Positions 26,839 through 35,510 of a stretch of DNA of 64,000 bases are shown here, one piece after another. The position numbers were made by a program, and so were the translations under genes. The DNA lies in assembly GCF_009741375.1 (NCBI RefSeq), contig NZ_WOWP01000011.1:1-64000 (forward strand). Direction: 5' to 3'. Under the pieces are notes generated by a model, which saw nothing but the letters and a program-made list of their open reading frames with translations, ran no database searches and was not told the origin of the DNA. Numbering within the stretch: position 1 is the first letter of the stretch; the number at the start of each line of letters is the position of its first letter. This DNA comes from Flavobacterium rakeshii (GTDB lineage: Bacteria > Bacteroidota > Bacteroidia > Flavobacteriales > Flavobacteriaceae).

Positions 26839-28740
26839 TTATTGTTTTAGTAATACTACTTTTGCATTATCATTACGGCTTATTTTTTCCCTAAATTGCC
26901 TGTACAGATCGTAATCTGTTTTTTCATACATTCCCTTGTTAATCACAAGGGTCCTTTTATACACTAGTTTATTCCCCTCTACAAGATTACATTCTGCCCT
27001 GTATTCACCAAATTTCTCTTTAATATCTATTGAATTAGGCATTGCCTCTATAGTATACCCCTGCGGTAATGTTACAACAATCTCATCATTATCGCTATAA
27101 CCACGTAAAACCTCAAAAGGATTATATCTTTTCCTATAGCGTTGTGGCACATTATCATTTTGATTAAAAGCATTAATAGCAAATATTAGCCTGTCTCCGC
27201 TTAAACTTGCATAACTATCACCTTCAAGCTCCAGCACCTCTGTAAACTCAGTATCATTACGATTATTGGAAAACTGTATTTTGTTTAGTTTAAGGTTATT
27301 GATATTACTAAAATATCTTGATTTATAAATTTTATTCAAATCATCCTGAGACTTCCCTTCAAGAATGTACTTATTATCATATTGTATACCTTTTGAAACT
27401 ACTGTAAGTCCGCCAACTATTTTTCCGCTTTCAGACAAAGTATAATTACCGCTAAGCAACTGCGAACTCTCCTCATTTTCATACACATGAGTACGTATTA
27501 ACTCTCCACCTTCAGGCTTTAAAACAAGCGCCATCCTATCATCGGTAAAATCACCTTGAAATGCAAACGGAACAACCTGACTGGTACATTCAAGCCATAT
27601 CATTTCGTCATTATCCGGAATTGCCAGTATCATATGATTACCCTGCATACAAACAAAATCATTTGTAATATCTCTCTTTCTTGTATCTCCATATATAACT
27701 GTACAGTAAGATTCAACACCAACCTCTTTTAACAAAGCCCTGGTATAATTTGAAAGTGCTTTACAATCACCATAGCCTAACCTGTCTACATCCTTAGCAA
27801 GCATAGGCCTCCAGCCGCCAATACCAAGCTGAATGCTCACATAACGGGTTTTATCCTGCACGTACTTGTATACAATTTTTGCTTTTTTAAGCTTATCGCT
27901 TTCTGTACCAACCAGTTCTTTTATTTTTGCTTTAGTTTCATCAGGAAGTTCATCGGTACCTACAAGGAGGTTATTGTAATACCAGGCGCCAAACGAAGCC
28001 CAGTCTGAAAATTCACCATCTACCCCTTCAAGGTGAACACTGGTTAACGAGAACATTACTTTTGGCATTATAGAAGAATATGGAGTATATGCCTCAGCCT
28101 TAATAGCATGAACATTTTGACATGTCAATTTAAGCTGTCCCTCCTGCTTCTGTGTAGTTACAGTAATATCATCAGTATTATATTCTTTATACCTAAACCC
28201 AAGGCTTGGATCATAAGTAATGGTATATTCTGATTTCTCAACCGATGTAAATAGTCCGTCTACAGGAGCCCACGGAGAAATAAAAACAGTATTTATAGTT
28301 TCAACTTCACTCTCATAAACCACAGTAAAAGGATATTGTACAGGTGTATAATCAAGATACAGAACCTTATTATCTGTTATCCCTGCCCCCTGAGAAACCG
28401 AAACCATTTTAAAATCTTTTTTCCTGATTTTTTTTATCTCACTCCCTGCTGCATTATATATTATGGCCTGTAAAGATTTAATTTTTTCTGAATCAGAAAA
28501 ATATTCCTGAAAACCGGCGCTTTCAAATCCTGTTTCGTTAAAAAAAGTAATTACTTTTTTCTTATTAACTTTCATGGATTTACGTGAAGAAATTTCAACA
28601 TTTGCAGTACTTAAACGCACAACAGCGTTAGCATGCTCTTTTAATTCTGAAGGAATGGAAAATGCTGATAAATTTTCCTGAGCTTTAAGATTATAACAAA
28701 AGAACAGTAATAGTAAAGGTGTGTAAATTTTTAAAAACAT
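26839..28740 (-). CDS. DUF3857/transglutaminase protein, copy 4 (intact Cys/His)
   Basis: A 633-residue secreted protein (signal peptide ending near LKAQ) with DUF3857 and transglutaminase-like domains. It alone of the four has both catalytic residues: Cys326 in YGDCKALS and His369 in GNHMILA, followed by WLECT with Glu384 at the acidic position. Numbering uses the ATG at 28740; a TTG at 28761 would add seven residues. It is more distant from the other three and is the first gene of the series, 49 nt after dtd. Confidence 0.85.
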   Translation of the reverse strand: MFLKIYTPLLLLFFCYNLKAQENLSAFSIPSELKEHANAVVRLSTANVEISSRKSMKVNKKKVITFFNETGFESAGFQEYFSDSEKIKSLQAIIYNAAGSEIKKIRKKDFKMVSVSQGAGITDNKVLYLDYTPVQYPFTVVYESEVETINTVFISPWAPVDGLFTSVEKSEYTITYDPSLGFRYKEYNTDDITVTTQKQEGQLKLTCQNVHAIKAEAYTPYSSIMPKVMFSLTSVHLEGVDGEFSDWASFGAWYYNNLLVGTDELPDETKAKIKELVGTESDKLKKAKIVYKYVQDKTRYVSIQLGIGGWRPMLAKDVDRLGYGDCKALSNYTRALLKEVGVESYCTVIYGDTRKRDITNDFVCMQGNHMILAIPDNDEMIWLECTSQVVPFAFQGDFTDDRMALVLKPEGGELIRTHVYENEESSQLLSGNYTLSESGKIVGGLTVVSKGIQYDNKYILEGKSQDDLNKIYKSRYFSNINNLKLNKIQFSNNRNDTEFTEVLELEGDSYASLSGDRLIFAINAFNQNDNVPQRYRKRYNPFEVLRGYSDNDEIVVTLPQGYTIEAMPNSIDIKEKFGEYRAECNLVEGNKLVYKRTLVINKGMYEKTDYDLYRQFREKISRNDNAKVVLLKQ

Positions 28741-28789
28741 TTTGTTAAAACTTTTATCCAAAAATAACCGTTTTTAACAAAACAGAAAA

Positions 28790-29242
28790 TTATTCTTTGT
28801 TTTTTGAATCAATCAAAATAGTTACAGGTCCGTCATTTACAAGAGCCACCTTCATATCGGCACCAAATTCACCCGTTTGAATAATCTTTCCTGTTCCCTG
28901 TTGTAACGTTTTAACAAAGGTCTCGTACAGCGGAATAGCCACATCTGGCTTTGCTGCTTTAATATACGACGGACGATTTCCTTTTTTTGTAGCAGCATGC
29001 AGTGTAAACTGACTTACAACAATAATATCACCATCGGCTTCGGTAACACTTAAGTTCATTACCCCGTTATCATCGCCAAAAATCCTGAGTTTAGCTATTT
29101 TGGCACATAACCAGTTTATATCTTCATTAGTATCGGCATCCTCAATACCTACAAGTATTAAAAGTCCTTTTTGAATGTCGGCAGTTTTCCTGCCCTCTAT
29201 AGTTACAGATGCTTCGCTTACTCTTTGTATTACTACTCTCAT
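28790..29242 (-). CDS. dtd: D-aminoacyl-tRNA deacylase
   Basis: A 150-residue Dtd protein that removes D-amino acids (and glycine) wrongly attached to tRNA. The two active-site signatures, SQFTLHA and NDGPVT, are both present, and length is typical. The start codon overlaps the rsgA stop (TAATG), so the two are translationally coupled. Confidence 0.95.
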   Translation of the reverse strand: MRVVIQRVSEASVTIEGRKTADIQKGLLILVGIEDADTNEDINWLCAKIAKLRIFGDDNGVMNLSVTEADGDIIVVSQFTLHAATKKGNRPSYIKAAKPDVAIPLYETFVKTLQQGTGKIIQTGEFGADMKVALVNDGPVTILIDSKNKE

Positions 29243-30213
29243 TATTCCTGATTATCATTGGCACGACCATCGCCATAAATATCGGTTCGGTAATTCTCGT
29301 CTTCTCCATCCAGCATTTGCAGATAACTCTTATAACGTGACCAGGATATCTCGTCATTTTCCAGAGCATCTTTAACGGCACAATGCGGCTCATCTTTATG
29401 CAGGCAGTTGTTAAACTTACACTGATCTTTAAGTGCAAAAAACTCCGGAAAATAATCTCCCAGTTCATCCTTCTCCATATCTACAATACCAAAACCTCTT
29501 ATACCCGGAGTATCTATTATTTTGGCATCAAAATCAAGCTCAAACATTTCGGCAAAGGTAGTGGTGTGCTGCCCCTGGCTATGTTGTTCGGATATTTCTT
29601 TGGTTTTAAGGTTTAGAGAGGGCTGTAGCTTATTAATAAGTGTTGATTTACCAACCCCCGAATGACCGGAAAACATGTTTACATTACCTTTCATCATCTC
29701 CTTAAGCTCATCAATACCTTTATTTTCGGTAGCCGAGACTCTTAAACATTTATAGCCTATAGTACTGTATATATATTGCAGGTAAAGCTGCTCGTCCAGT
29801 ATCTCTTCGGTAAAAGTATCTATCTTATTAAAAACAATTACTGCTTCAATACCATAAGCCTCTGCTGTCACTAAAAAGCGGTCTATAAAACTGGTAGTGG
29901 TAACAGGGTTGTTTATGGTAACTAGGAGGAAAAGCTTATCAATATTAGATGCTATGATATGTACCTGCTTAGAAAGGTTTACCGATTTACGAATGATATA
30001 ATTTTTTCGCTCGTGGATATTATGGATTAGCCCCGTAGTATCGTCTGAAGTTTCATCGAGTTCAAAATCTACCAAATCTCCTACTGCCACCGGATTGGTA
30101 CTTTTAATTCCTTTAATACGGAATTTACCCTTAATACGGCATTCATAAAAGTCGCCGGCTTCCGTTTTAACGGTATACCAGCTTCCGGTAGATTTATAAA
30201 CAAGTCCTGTCAT
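29242..30213 (-). CDS. rsgA: ribosome small-subunit-dependent GTPase RsgA
   Basis: A 323-residue circularly permuted GTPase for late 30S maturation. OB-fold N-terminus, then G4 NKID (129-132), G1 GHSGVGKS (183-190) and G3 DTPG (234-237) in permuted order, and a C-terminal zinc site with Cys265, Cys270, His272 and Cys278. It is the first gene of the rsgA-dtd pair, with a -7 box at 30218-30225 immediately upstream. Confidence 0.95.
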   Translation of the reverse strand: MTGLVYKSTGSWYTVKTEAGDFYECRIKGKFRIKGIKSTNPVAVGDLVDFELDETSDDTTGLIHNIHERKNYIIRKSVNLSKQVHIIASNIDKLFLLVTINNPVTTTSFIDRFLVTAEAYGIEAVIVFNKIDTFTEEILDEQLYLQYIYSTIGYKCLRVSATENKGIDELKEMMKGNVNMFSGHSGVGKSTLINKLQPSLNLKTKEISEQHSQGQHTTTFAEMFELDFDAKIIDTPGIRGFGIVDMEKDELGDYFPEFFALKDQCKFNNCLHKDEPHCAVKDALENDEISWSRYKSYLQMLDGEDENYRTDIYGDGRANDNQE

Positions 30214-30217
30214 TCGG

Positions 30218-30225
30218 CAAAGATA
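30218..30225 (-). promoter_or_regulatory. -7 box candidate for rsgA
   Basis: Minus-strand TATCTTTG only 5 nt before the ATG, implying a leaderless or near-leaderless mRNA if used; no clear -33. Confidence 0.35.
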
Positions 30226-30248
30226 AATATTTTAACTCCATGAGTTTA

Positions 30249-31337
30249 TTAATCCTTTCTATTTATAACATTTTGCTGATGGCTAATACTTTCCTCATGT
30301 ATCGCCTTAAATATACCCATAATAAAATCTTCGCTTAACCCCTTCTCATTACCCTGTACAATCATTTTGTCAAGTATCTCTACCCAACGTTTGTTTTGAA
30401 GCACGGCTACATTCCTGTCTTTTTTAAGCTGACCTATCTCGTCGGCTATCTTCATTCTTTTTGCCAACACATCTATTATTTTAGAATCCAGTTCATCTAT
30501 ATTAAGTCGAAACTTATTCATTTTCACTGTAAACTCATCTTCTGTATCGGTTTCCTTCCTTACTTTTAAATCCTTACATATTTGCTTAAGCGCATTGGGA
30601 GTAACCTGTTGCGCTGCATCACTCCAAGCATTATCAGGGTCAATATGAGTTTCAATTATAAGTCCGTCATAATTAAGATCAAGTGCCTTTTGTGAAACAT
30701 CCTGTATCATATCTCTTTTACCCGCAATATGTGACGGATCGCAAATAAGCGGCAGATCGGGAAAACGGTTTTGAAGCTCAATTGCCAGTTGCCATTCGGG
30801 TATATTTCTGTATTTTGTTTTTTCGTAAGTCGAAAAGCCTCTGTGAATAACACCTAGTTTTTTAATCCCCGCATTATGCAGTCGCTCTACCGCTCCTATC
30901 CATAAAGCCAAATCAGGATTTACCGGATTTTTAACCAACACAATCTTATCTGTATTTTGTAATGCATCGGCAATTTCCTGTACTGCAAAAGGGTTTACTG
31001 TAGTACGCGCCCCAATCCATAGCACATCAATATCATGCTCTAAGGCTAACTGAACATGGTTGGCATTTGCCACCTCTACAGCCATAGGCAGTCCGGTTTC
31101 GGCTTTAGCCCTTTGCAGCCATTTAAGCCCTATAGCACCAACGCCTTCAAATCCTCCCGGCCGGGTTCTTGGTTTCCATATACCGGCCCTGAAAAAACTG
31201 GCGTCAGAATCTTTAAGTTCGTGTGCAATTTTAAGTACCTGTTCTTCTGTTTCGGCACTGCAGGGACCTGCTATTAAAAGTGGATGTGACAGGTTTAAAT
31301 CATCCAGCCACGTTCTCATTAATATATCGTTTTCCAT
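30249..31337 (-). CDS. bifunctional DAHP synthase / chorismate mutase
   Basis: A 362-residue fusion: a type I-beta DAHP synthase (about 1-260; LIAGPCSAETEEQ, GIWKPRTRPGGFEGVG, CDPSHIAGKRD visible) and a C-terminal type II chorismate mutase (about 270-350; LDSKIIDVLAKRMKIADEIGQLKK). It catalyses the first shikimate step and chorismate to prephenate, the usual Bacteroidetes arrangement. The ATG at 31337 is chosen over a GTG 21 nt upstream. It has its own -7 box and lies 63 nt after the aminotransferase gene. Confidence 0.93.
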   Translation of the reverse strand: MENDILMRTWLDDLNLSHPLLIAGPCSAETEEQVLKIAHELKDSDASFFRAGIWKPRTRPGGFEGVGAIGLKWLQRAKAETGLPMAVEVANANHVQLALEHDIDVLWIGARTTVNPFAVQEIADALQNTDKIVLVKNPVNPDLALWIGAVERLHNAGIKKLGVIHRGFSTYEKTKYRNIPEWQLAIELQNRFPDLPLICDPSHIAGKRDMIQDVSQKALDLNYDGLIIETHIDPDNAWSDAAQQVTPNALKQICKDLKVRKETDTEDEFTVKMNKFRLNIDELDSKIIDVLAKRMKIADEIGQLKKDRNVAVLQNKRWVEILDKMIVQGNEKGLSEDFIMGIFKAIHEESISHQQNVINRKD

Positions 31338-31378
31338 TATTACAACTCTGTACAGCACTAGGCTGTTTTAATATTTTA

Positions 31379-31386
31379 CAAATTTA
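31379..31386 (-). promoter_or_regulatory. -7 box candidate for the DAHP synthase gene
   Basis: Minus-strand TAAATTTG about 42 nt before the ATG; the -33 element is weak. Confidence 0.35.
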
Positions 31387-31400
31387 ACTTATTACTTTTA

Positions 31401-32546
31401 CTAAAGGCGCTGTATCGCCTCACTAATTTGGCTTTCGTTTACACACAGTGAGAACCTAATATAGCCTTCTCCAGCCGAGCCGAAAACCGTACCGGGTGTT
31501 ATAAAGATATCCTTACCGTAAAGCACCTCATCTATATAGGCTTCTGCCGAGGTTATCTCTTGCGGTAATTTAGCCCACACGAATAATCCTGCCGAATCGG
31601 TTTTATAAGTACATCCCAGCTTTTCTGCCAGTTCGTATATAAGCTCCCGTCTTTTTCCATAGGTTTCATTGAGCATAGAAAACCAGCCTGAATCACTGTT
31701 AAGTGCTGCTACTGCTCCCTTTTGTATACCGTAAAACATGCCGCTATCCATATTGCTTTTTACTTTTAATACCGAAGCTATCAAATCAGGATTACCGGAA
31801 ATCATTCCTACACGCCATCCGGCCATATTGAATGTTTTACTAAGAGAGTTTAACTCCAGTGCAACATCTTTTGCTCCCTCTACCTGAAAAACAGAAAGCG
31901 GACTATCATTAAGCACAAAGCTATAAGGGTTATCGTTTACTATTAAGAAATCGTGCTTTTTAGCCAGTGCCACCAGTTTTTCAAACATGGCACGACTACC
32001 TTTTGCTCCTGTTGGCATATGCGGATAATTGGTCCACATAATTTTCACCCTGCTCCAGTCTGTCTCATCGAGAGCATCAAAGTCGGGTTCCCAATTATTC
32101 TCTTCATTCAATGTATAAAATACAGGCTCCGCCCCCACCAAGCGGGTTGCCGAAATATAAGTAGGATACCCCGGGTTTGGTATTAGCACCTTATCTCCTT
32201 CATTCAAAAAAGCCATGGAAACATGCATTATTCCTTCCTTCGACCCCATTAATGGTAAAATCTCTGTTACCGGATTCAGTTCAACATCAAAGTGCCTGCT
32301 GTAAAATCGCGCCATGCTTTCCCTTAGTTCAGGCAAGCCCTGATAGCTTTGATACTCATGTGCAAAACTATCGTTTACCGCATTACTCATCGCTGTAATT
32401 ACCTGTGGCGACGGCGGTAAATCAGGACTGCCAATTCCCATATTAATAACCTTTTTCCCCTGGGCAACCATTTGCCTCACTTCTCTTAATTTGCCGGAAA
32501 AGTAATACTCCTGTATCTGTTCCAGTCTTTGTGCCTGTGCTATCAT
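31401..32546 (-). CDS. class I/II PLP aminotransferase, probably for aromatic amino acids
   Basis: A 381-residue fold-type I aminotransferase. NPGYPTY, NDNPYSF and the PLP-lysine segment SLSKTFNMAGWRVG are visible. Its start overlaps the pheA stop by 4 nt (ATGA), and the next gene downstream is DAHP synthase/chorismate mutase, so the likely substrates are phenylpyruvate and hydroxyphenylpyruvate, or prephenate. The substrate is inferred from context. Confidence 0.88.
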   Translation of the reverse strand: MIAQAQRLEQIQEYYFSGKLREVRQMVAQGKKVINMGIGSPDLPPSPQVITAMSNAVNDSFAHEYQSYQGLPELRESMARFYSRHFDVELNPVTEILPLMGSKEGIMHVSMAFLNEGDKVLIPNPGYPTYISATRLVGAEPVFYTLNEENNWEPDFDALDETDWSRVKIMWTNYPHMPTGAKGSRAMFEKLVALAKKHDFLIVNDNPYSFVLNDSPLSVFQVEGAKDVALELNSLSKTFNMAGWRVGMISGNPDLIASVLKVKSNMDSGMFYGIQKGAVAALNSDSGWFSMLNETYGKRRELIYELAEKLGCTYKTDSAGLFVWAKLPQEITSAEAYIDEVLYGKDIFITPGTVFGSAGEGYIRFSLCVNESQISEAIQRL

Positions 32547-33370
32547 ACTTTTCCGTTTTTATATTCGCCTAATACTTTAAATTGTGTGGTCATTATCTCT
32601 AATACCGATTTTGCCTTTTCATAGTTTCTGTAATCATCAAAAACCATATCGGCAAAAAATGAGTACTGAAAAGGCTTCTCGATTATCGGCATTGATTGTA
32701 TTTTGGTTAGATTGAGTTTACAGTCATTAATCACATTAAGTACCGTTGCAAGACTACTGGGGGTGTCGTTTAGCTCAAACTTTACCGACACCTTACTAAC
32801 CTCATCTTTATTTACCGGATTACATACCGACTGTAAAACCACAAACCTTGTTTTATTATTTTTTATAGTGTGAATAGACTGTGCCAGTATATCCAAATCA
32901 AAAAACTGCGCAGCCATAGGACCCGCTACCGCTGCTATACCTTTTAACTGTTTTTCGTTTATACGCTGGGCGGTTTCGGCAGTATCAACACTTTCCACCA
33001 GTTTTATATGCGGATACCTGCTAAAAAAATTAGCACACTGCAGTAAAGCTATAGGATGTGAATGCACCTCATTTATATCTTCAATTGTCTGCCCCTTCAA
33101 TGCCATGAGATTCATGTTAATATCAAGGTAATACTCTCCTGTAATACAGAGGTTATTCCTATCTATAAGCGCATAGTTTGGAATAATGGAACCTGCTATG
33201 GAATTTTCGAGCGCCATTACTGCATGCCGGGACTTTTGGCTTACCACACTGGTAACCAAATCAGGAAACGTCATACACTCATCAAACAAAATGTCGTTAC
33301 CAAAATAAGCCGTAGCTACCTGATGATGAAATGATCCTTTAATACCCTGAATTGCGATTTTTATTTTCAT
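32543..33370 (-). CDS. pheA: prephenate dehydratase
   Basis: A 275-residue monofunctional prephenate dehydratase (prephenate to phenylpyruvate). The catalytic Thr-Arg-Phe is at 174-176 (NKTRFVVL), and an ACT domain follows (about 193-268). The phenylalanine-binding ACT motifs are unusual: SSLA (205-208) and QSMP (225-228) where enteric enzymes have GALV and ESRP. The start at 33370 gives the family N-terminus. Expression appears to be controlled by a leader-peptide attenuator immediately upstream. The aminotransferase gene overlaps the end. Confidence 0.93.
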   Translation of the reverse strand: MKIKIAIQGIKGSFHHQVATAYFGNDILFDECMTFPDLVTSVVSQKSRHAVMALENSIAGSIIPNYALIDRNNLCITGEYYLDINMNLMALKGQTIEDINEVHSHPIALLQCANFFSRYPHIKLVESVDTAETAQRINEKQLKGIAAVAGPMAAQFFDLDILAQSIHTIKNNKTRFVVLQSVCNPVNKDEVSKVSVKFELNDTPSSLATVLNVINDCKLNLTKIQSMPIIEKPFQYSFFADMVFDDYRNYEKAKSVLEIMTTQFKVLGEYKNGKV

Positions 33371-33378
33371 ATATATCC

Positions 33379-33407
33379 AAAAAAAATCCCGACGGTTAGG
33401 TCGGGAT
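33379..33407 (-). terminator. attenuator terminator in the pheA leader
   Basis: On the minus strand ATCCCGAC (33407-33400), loop, GTCGGGAT (33393-33386), then eight T. It ends 8 nt before the pheA start codon and cannot be the end of another gene, since gldA upstream is on the other strand. Confidence 0.9.
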
Positions 33408-33458
33408 CTGTATATCAATTTAAATTCTAAATGATTATTTTAATACAATACAATCCCG
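33402..33458 (-). promoter_or_regulatory. pheA antiterminator
   Basis: On the minus strand CGGGATTGTAT (33458-33448), inside the leader-peptide codons 20-23, is complementary to ATACAGATCCCG (33413-33402) with a single bulged base. Pairing would take away the 5' arm of the terminator. Ribosome stalling on the Phe codons 13-15 would leave this arm free; a ribosome reaching the stop at 33435 would cover it. Confidence 0.8.
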
Positions 33459-33515
33459 CCCCTCTCTGTTAAAGAAGAAATAGAAATAAGCGCTAAAGAA
33501 GTTTGTATTGAACAT
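33435..33515 (-). CDS. phenylalanine-rich leader peptide of pheA
   Basis: A 26-codon ORF beginning MFNTNFF and containing FFSAYFYFFF (residues 6-15): seven Phe and two Tyr in all. It ends 28 nt before the terminator hairpin and 64 nt before pheA. The composition and position are those of a ribosome-stalling attenuator peptide like enteric PheL, which it resembles in logic, not sequence. No Shine-Dalgarno is evident, as usual in this phylum. The promoter is not clear. Confidence 0.82.
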   Translation of the reverse strand: MFNTNFFSAYFYFFFNREGRDCIVLK

Positions 33516-33627
33516 CTTTGGGATTGTTTCCTGCTAAAATAGGAAATTTTTCTTTTCAAAATACACATTAGTAAAAATTAATCATCATAAAATTGGAACC
33601 TGCAGCGTTATCATATTGTTTTCTTAT

Positions 33628-33635
33628 TATTTTTG
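33628..33635 (+). promoter_or_regulatory. -7 box candidate for gldA
   Basis: TATTTTTG 20 nt before the gldA start; no well-spaced TTG. Confidence 0.4.
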
Positions 33636-33654
33636 TTCCAAATACAGGTAAATT

Positions 33655-34551
33655 ATGTCTATAGAAGTTAAGGATATCTCTAAGAGCTATGGTGCACAAA
33701 AGGCACTTAATAATGTTTCATTTTCTGTAAAGAAGGGAGAGATCGTAGGTTTCCTTGGTCCTAACGGTGCCGGAAAATCTACCCTTATGAAAATCCTTAC
33801 TACTTTCCTTATTGCCGATGAAGGCACGGCAAGTGTAAACGGACATGATGTTACTACCGATGAGAAAGCCGTACAAAAATCGGTAGGTTACCTGCCGGAA
33901 CATAACCCGCTTTACCTTGACCTGTATGTTAGGGAATACCTTGCTTTTAATGCCGATGTTTACAACGTTGCCAAATCACGTATTGAAGAAGTAATACAAC
34001 TTACCGGACTTACCCCCGAAGCGCACAAAAAAATAGGTTCGCTTTCTAAAGGATACCGTCAGCGTGTAGGGCTTGCCACCGCATTACTTCATGATCCTGA
34101 GGTACTGATACTGGATGAGCCTACAACCGGGCTTGACCCTAACCAGCTTGTAGAAATACGCGACCTTATAAAAAACATAGGGAAAGATAAAACCGTTTTC
34201 CTTTCTACCCATATTATGCAGGAAGTGGAAGCCATTTGCGACCGCGTTATCATTATTAATAAAGGAGAGATTGTAACCGATAAAAAACTGAATAACCTTG
34301 TAAAGGATTCTCAGCAGGTTATTGAAGTGGAATTTGATACTGCTGTAGAAGAAGCAAAACTAAAAACGCTTGATAATCTTACAATCGCCAAAAACGTACA
34401 GGGACACATATGGGAACTTACGTTCTCTACGGATAAAGACATGCGCCCTGTAATTTTTGACTTTGCACAAAATAACGGCATCAAGACGTTACAACTTAAT
34501 TTGAAGAACAGAAACTTAGAGTCTGTCTTCAGGGAAATGACTAAAAAGTAA
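33655..34551 (+). CDS. gldA: gliding-motility ABC transporter ATPase GldA
   Basis: A 298-residue ABC ATPase closely matching Flavobacterium GldA as I remember it. Walker A GPNGAGKST (35-43), signature LSKGYRQR (130-137, with SKGY rather than SGGQ), Walker B LILDEP (151-156) and switch His186 are present. GldA with GldF and GldG is needed for gliding in Flavobacterium johnsoniae; no gldF/gldG gene is in the window. It is monocistronic and its stop is 2 nt from that of metF on the other strand. Confidence 0.9.
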   Translation: MSIEVKDISKSYGAQKALNNVSFSVKKGEIVGFLGPNGAGKSTLMKILTTFLIADEGTASVNGHDVTTDEKAVQKSVGYLPEHNPLYLDLYVREYLAFNADVYNVAKSRIEEVIQLTGLTPEAHKKIGSLSKGYRQRVGLATALLHDPEVLILDEPTTGLDPNQLVEIRDLIKNIGKDKTVFLSTHIMQEVEAICDRVIIINKGEIVTDKKLNNLVKDSQQVIEVEFDTAVEEAKLKTLDNLTIAKNVQGHIWELTFSTDKDMRPVIFDFAQNNGIKTLQLNLKNRNLESVFREMTKK

Positions 34552-34553
34552 GG

Positions 34554-35510
34554 TTAAAAAATCTCCTTACCTATTGCTTTTATATTATCTGATTTACCCA
34601 TAGAGTAGTAATGTAATACAGGTATACCTGCTTTTACCAACTCCTTACTTTGGGCAATACACCATTCTATACCTATCTGTTTAACGGCATCGTTATCTTT
34701 TGCTTTTACCACTTCCATAATAAGCTCATCGGGCATATCTACCTTAAAGCGGTATGGAATCTGGTTTAATTGTTTTTTTGTAGATAGTGGCTTTAACCCC
34801 GGAATAATAGGCACGGTAATACCCTCTTTCCTGCATTTGTCTACAAAATCAAAAAACTTCTTGTTGTCAAAAAACATTTGGGTTATTATATATGATGCCC
34901 CGTTCTTAATTTTTTGCTTTAAGAAATAAATATCACTATCAAGGCTGGGTGCCTCCATATGTTTTTCAGGATACCCCGCCACACCGATACAAAAATCGGT
35001 CGCCGATGTATTTTGCAAATCGTCATCCAGGTAAATACCTTTATTAAGATTCACAATTTGCGACACCAGTTCGCTGGCATACTGGTTACCCTCTTTCTCC
35101 GGCTTAAAGTATATTTCGCTTTTTACCGCATCTCCCCTTAAGGCTACTACATTGTCTATCCCTAAAAAGTCAAGATCAATCAAAAAGTTCTCGGTATCCT
35201 CTTTGGTAAAGCCACCGCAAAGGATGTGCGGAATAGCATCTACCCCATACTTGTTTTGTATAGCAGAACATATCCCTACCGTACCCGGGCGCTTTTTAAC
35301 TACCTTTTTTTCCAAAAGTCCGTTTGCCAACTCTTTATAGGTATACTCTTCCCTGTGGTAGGTAACATCGATAAAAGGCGGATTGAATTCCATTAACGGA
35401 TCAATACTATCAAAAATAGACTGTATGTTTTGCCCCTTTAACGGAGGTAGTATCTCAAAAGAGAACAATGTTTTGCCGTTTGCATTTTCTATATGCTCAG
35501 TAACTTTCAT
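34554..35510 (-). CDS. metF: methylenetetrahydrofolate reductase
   Basis: A 318-residue FAD enzyme that reduces 5,10-methylene-THF to 5-methyl-THF, the methyl donor for MetH. Visible: FSFEILPP (16-23) with the conserved Glu, VDVTYH-like region, GDAVKSE, and MFFDNKKFFDFV. Its ATG follows the metH stop with no gap, so it is cotranscribed with both metH parts under the SAM-I riboswitch. Confidence 0.94.
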   Translation of the reverse strand: MKVTEHIENANGKTLFSFEILPPLKGQNIQSIFDSIDPLMEFNPPFIDVTYHREEYTYKELANGLLEKKVVKKRPGTVGICSAIQNKYGVDAIPHILCGGFTKEDTENFLIDLDFLGIDNVVALRGDAVKSEIYFKPEKEGNQYASELVSQIVNLNKGIYLDDDLQNTSATDFCIGVAGYPEKHMEAPSLDSDIYFLKQKIKNGASYIITQMFFDNKKFFDFVDKCRKEGITVPIIPGLKPLSTKKQLNQIPYRFKVDMPDELIMEVVKAKDNDAVKQIGIEWCIAQSKELVKAGIPVLHYYSMGKSDNIKAIGKEIF

